NCBI GenBank assembly: GCA_028277985.1
Contig: JANQFG010000007.1
Location: 80,252-144,251, forward strand
Source of the DNA: a bacterium
GTDB lineage: Bacteria > Desulfobacterota > DSWW01
Length of the DNA stretch: 64,000 nucleotides
Reading direction: 5' to 3'
Shown: one piece after another, positions 62,629 to 64,000 of the stretch
Layout: the number at the start of each line of letters is the position of its first letter
How positions within the stretch are numbered: position 1 is the stretch's first letter
Notes under the pieces: model-generated
What the model saw: the letters and a program-made list of their open reading frames with translations, nothing else
Told to the model about the DNA's origin: nothing
Database searches by the model: none
Made by a program: the position numbers and the translations under genes

Positions 62629-64000
62629 TTACTTCGGCACGATGAGGTCGTACCAGGCCCGCTGCTCGCGGGAATGGCCGAGGTCGATCTGGATGCTCTT
62701 GGTTTCCGTATAGTCGTGCAGCAAGCCCTGGAGCCCTCGTTCCCTGCCGATACCACTCTGCTTGGAGCCTCCGTACGGCAGGTCCAGGCTCATGAAGTGC
62801 ACCTCGTTGATCCAGACATTGCCCACCCGGAGCTGTTCGCCGATCGCGATGGCCCGTTCGATGTTCTTAGACCAGACGGCTCCCAGCAGCCCGTACCTAC
62901 TGTCGTTGGCAATTCGGACCGCCTCCTCGTCGCCGCTGTACTTGATGACACAGAGGACGGGCCCGAAGATCTCCTCCTGGGCGATGGTCATGCCGTTGTC
63001 CACGTCGGTGAATACCGTGGGCTCCACGTAAGCTCCCTTGTCCAGCCCCTCGGGCCTTCCGCCGCCGCACGCCAGCGTGGCGCCCTCCTTCTTGCCTGCG
63101 GCGATGTAACCCTCCACGCTCGTTCTCTGGTCCTCCGAGACCAGGGGGCCCATCGTGGTTTGCGGATCCATCGGGTCGCCGACCTTGATGCGTTTGACCT
63201 TCTCCGTGATCTTCTCCACGTAGGCGTCGTAGAGGTTCTCCGGCACGAGGGCCCGCGTGGTGGCGTAGCAGATCTGGCCCGCGTTCATGAAGCATCCCCA
63301 GATCGATGCATCCACGGCGAGATCCAGGTCCACGTCATCCAGGAAGATGGCCGCCGACTTGCCGCCCAGTTCCATGGTGATGTTCTTGATCGTTTCCGCG
63401 GCGAGGCAGAGTACACGCTTTCCGGATTGCGTCGACCCGGTGAAGGTGACCTTGTCCACCAGCGGGTGGGAGGCCATCCGCTCCCCCACGGTCTGCCCTT
63501 TCCCGGTCACCACGTTCACGACGCCCTTCGGCATCTCGGATTCGTCGATGATCTTCACGAGCTCGAGCAGGGTGCAGGGTGTGAGGATCGAAGGCTTGAT
63601 CACGACACTATTGCCCGCCGCAAGAGGAGCGGCCAGCATGGCGGCACCGAGAATCATCGGTGCGTTCCAGGGGACGATCTGTGCGCAGACGCCGATCGGC
63701 TCTCTTCGGATGTATGGGAAAGCGACCGCCGGGCCACGGAACATGGGCATCGGCTCCTCAAAGACCCGGTTTGCCGCCTTGGCGAACCATTCGAAGCGGT
63801 TCTGCGCGCTCGTGGCGAGCATCATCAGGGACTGGGAGAAGGGAGCGCCCATGTTCTGGGTCTCCAGGGTGGCGAAATCCATCGCCTTCTCTTTGAACTT
63901 CCCGACGATGTCGAGCATGATTCTGGATCTTTCCGACGGATCCATGTTTCGCCAGACCCCGCTCTCGAAGGATTCCCTGGCCGAAAGGATCGCCCGCTCC
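62629..64000 (-). CDS. Aldehyde dehydrogenase (5' end cut by window edge)
   Basis: The frame stays open to the right edge, where SARESFESGVWRNMDPSER is typical of ALDH upstream of residue ~90. Catalytic Glu in MELGGKSAA and Cys in NAGQICYATTRAL are present; the C-terminal QSGIGRERGLQGLLHDYTE is standard. Oxidises an aldehyde to acid with NAD(P). The apparent ATG at 63945 is internal. First of four genes in the cassette. Confidence 0.95.
   Translation of the reverse strand, partial: ERAILSARESFESGVWRNMDPSERSRIMLDIVGKFKEKAMDFATLETQNMGAPFSQSLMMLATSAQNRFEWFAKAANRVFEEPMPMFRGPAVAFPYIRREPIGVCAQIVPWNAPMILGAAMLAAPLAAGNSVVIKPSILTPCTLLELVKIIDESEMPKGVVNVVTGKGQTVGERMASHPLVDKVTFTGSTQSGKRVLCLAAETIKNITMELGGKSAAIFLDDVDLDLAVDASIWGCFMNAGQICYATTRALVPENLYDAYVEKITEKVKRIKVGDPMDPQTTMGPLVSEDQRTSVEGYIAAGKKEGATLACGGGRPEGLDKGAYVEPTVFTDVDNGMTIAQEEIFGPVLCVIKYSGDEEAVRIANDSRYGLLGAVWSKNIERAIAIGEQLRVGNVWINEVHFMSLDLPYGGSKQSGIGRERGLQGLLHDYTETKSIQIDLGHSREQRAWYDLIVPK

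Noticed and set aside
60746..62713. 655-codon plus-strand open frame opposite nitrilase and alcohol dehydrogenase
   Set aside because: Spans two real genes and their gap with no family motif or ribosome site.

Overview
This is a GC-rich, gene-dense bacterial chromosome window with mostly short intergenic gaps and many overlapping or closely spaced same-strand genes. The gene content points to an anaerobic or facultative deltaproteobacterium-like organism (Desulfobacterota/Myxococcota in the broad sense). It has CoA-linked catabolic genes, a DUF35-partnered thiolase-fold enzyme, an Fe-S flavin reductase, a PreA-like dehydrogenase, a DUF362 ferredoxin, a molybdopterin respiratory operon with NrfD and TorD, MopE-like metal-binding repeats, a Ser/Thr kinase with FHA protein, and several toxin-antitoxin pairs. 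No rRNA, tRNA or CRISPR array was seen. The phylum is inferred from gene content only.

Layout. 1-3255 (minus): amidase (cut by the left edge), amidohydrolase and a secreted Cys-repeat protein. 3729-8354 (plus): a 1541-residue mosaic surface protein (RCC1-like repeats, DUF11, Ig-like, two sushi-like modules, a dockerin-like end). 8371-9754: a PIN/AbrB toxin-antitoxin pair and small proteins. 9866-13509 (plus): an acyl-CoA degradation operon (acyl-CoA dehydrogenase, thiolase-fold enzyme without the nucleophilic Cys, DUF35 protein, enoyl-CoA hydratase). 13496-16132 (minus): old yellow enzyme, ATC-hydrolase-like protein and a TetR regulator, with two matching 18-bp operators. 16324-19606 (minus): PreA-like dehydrogenase, M20 peptidase and a lipoprotein. 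19696-20198: Phd/YoeB pair. 20269-24548 (minus): enolase-superfamily enzyme, acyl-CoA ligase and an SfsA-DUF123 fusion. 24710-27494: MsrAB, a glycosyltransferase, and a RHH/PIN pair whose toxin has an in-frame stop. 27693-29618: GntR and a DUF362 ferredoxin.

29670-33218 (plus) is a promoter followed by a radical SAM enzyme, an alpha/beta-hydrolase fused to a CPBP-like intramembrane-protease domain, and a MopE-like protein with a single C-terminal hydrophobic tail. This looks like a possible dedicated surface-protein processing or sorting unit. 33269-37620 (minus) holds a TPR protein, a ferredoxin and an MMPL-type transporter. 37725-42664 holds an NHL-like lipoprotein, an FHA protein divergent from a kinase/pseudokinase, and a diguanylate cyclase.

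42920-58020 is a coherent molybdoenzyme region. A near-consensus sigma-54 promoter (50237-50251) with two repeat-bearing candidate enhancer sites precedes a seven-gene operon: porin, monoheme cytochrome, Tat-exported molybdopterin subunit, 4Fe-4S subunit, NrfD anchor, TorD chaperone and a Cys-rich lipoprotein. A sigma-54 activator is encoded directly upstream. Beyond it lie a rhodanese lipoprotein, a CDF metal transporter, a REP-like hairpin, and a two-gene unit of a NarX-type histidine kinase and a MobA-HD-zinc-ribbon fusion. A periplasmic sulfur- or oxyanion-reducing (or oxidising) pathway fits, but the substrate cannot be read from sequence. 58770-64000 (minus) is an alcohol/aldehyde/nitrile-type catabolic cassette (ALDH cut by the right edge, Fe-ADH, nitrilase, GMC oxidoreductase).
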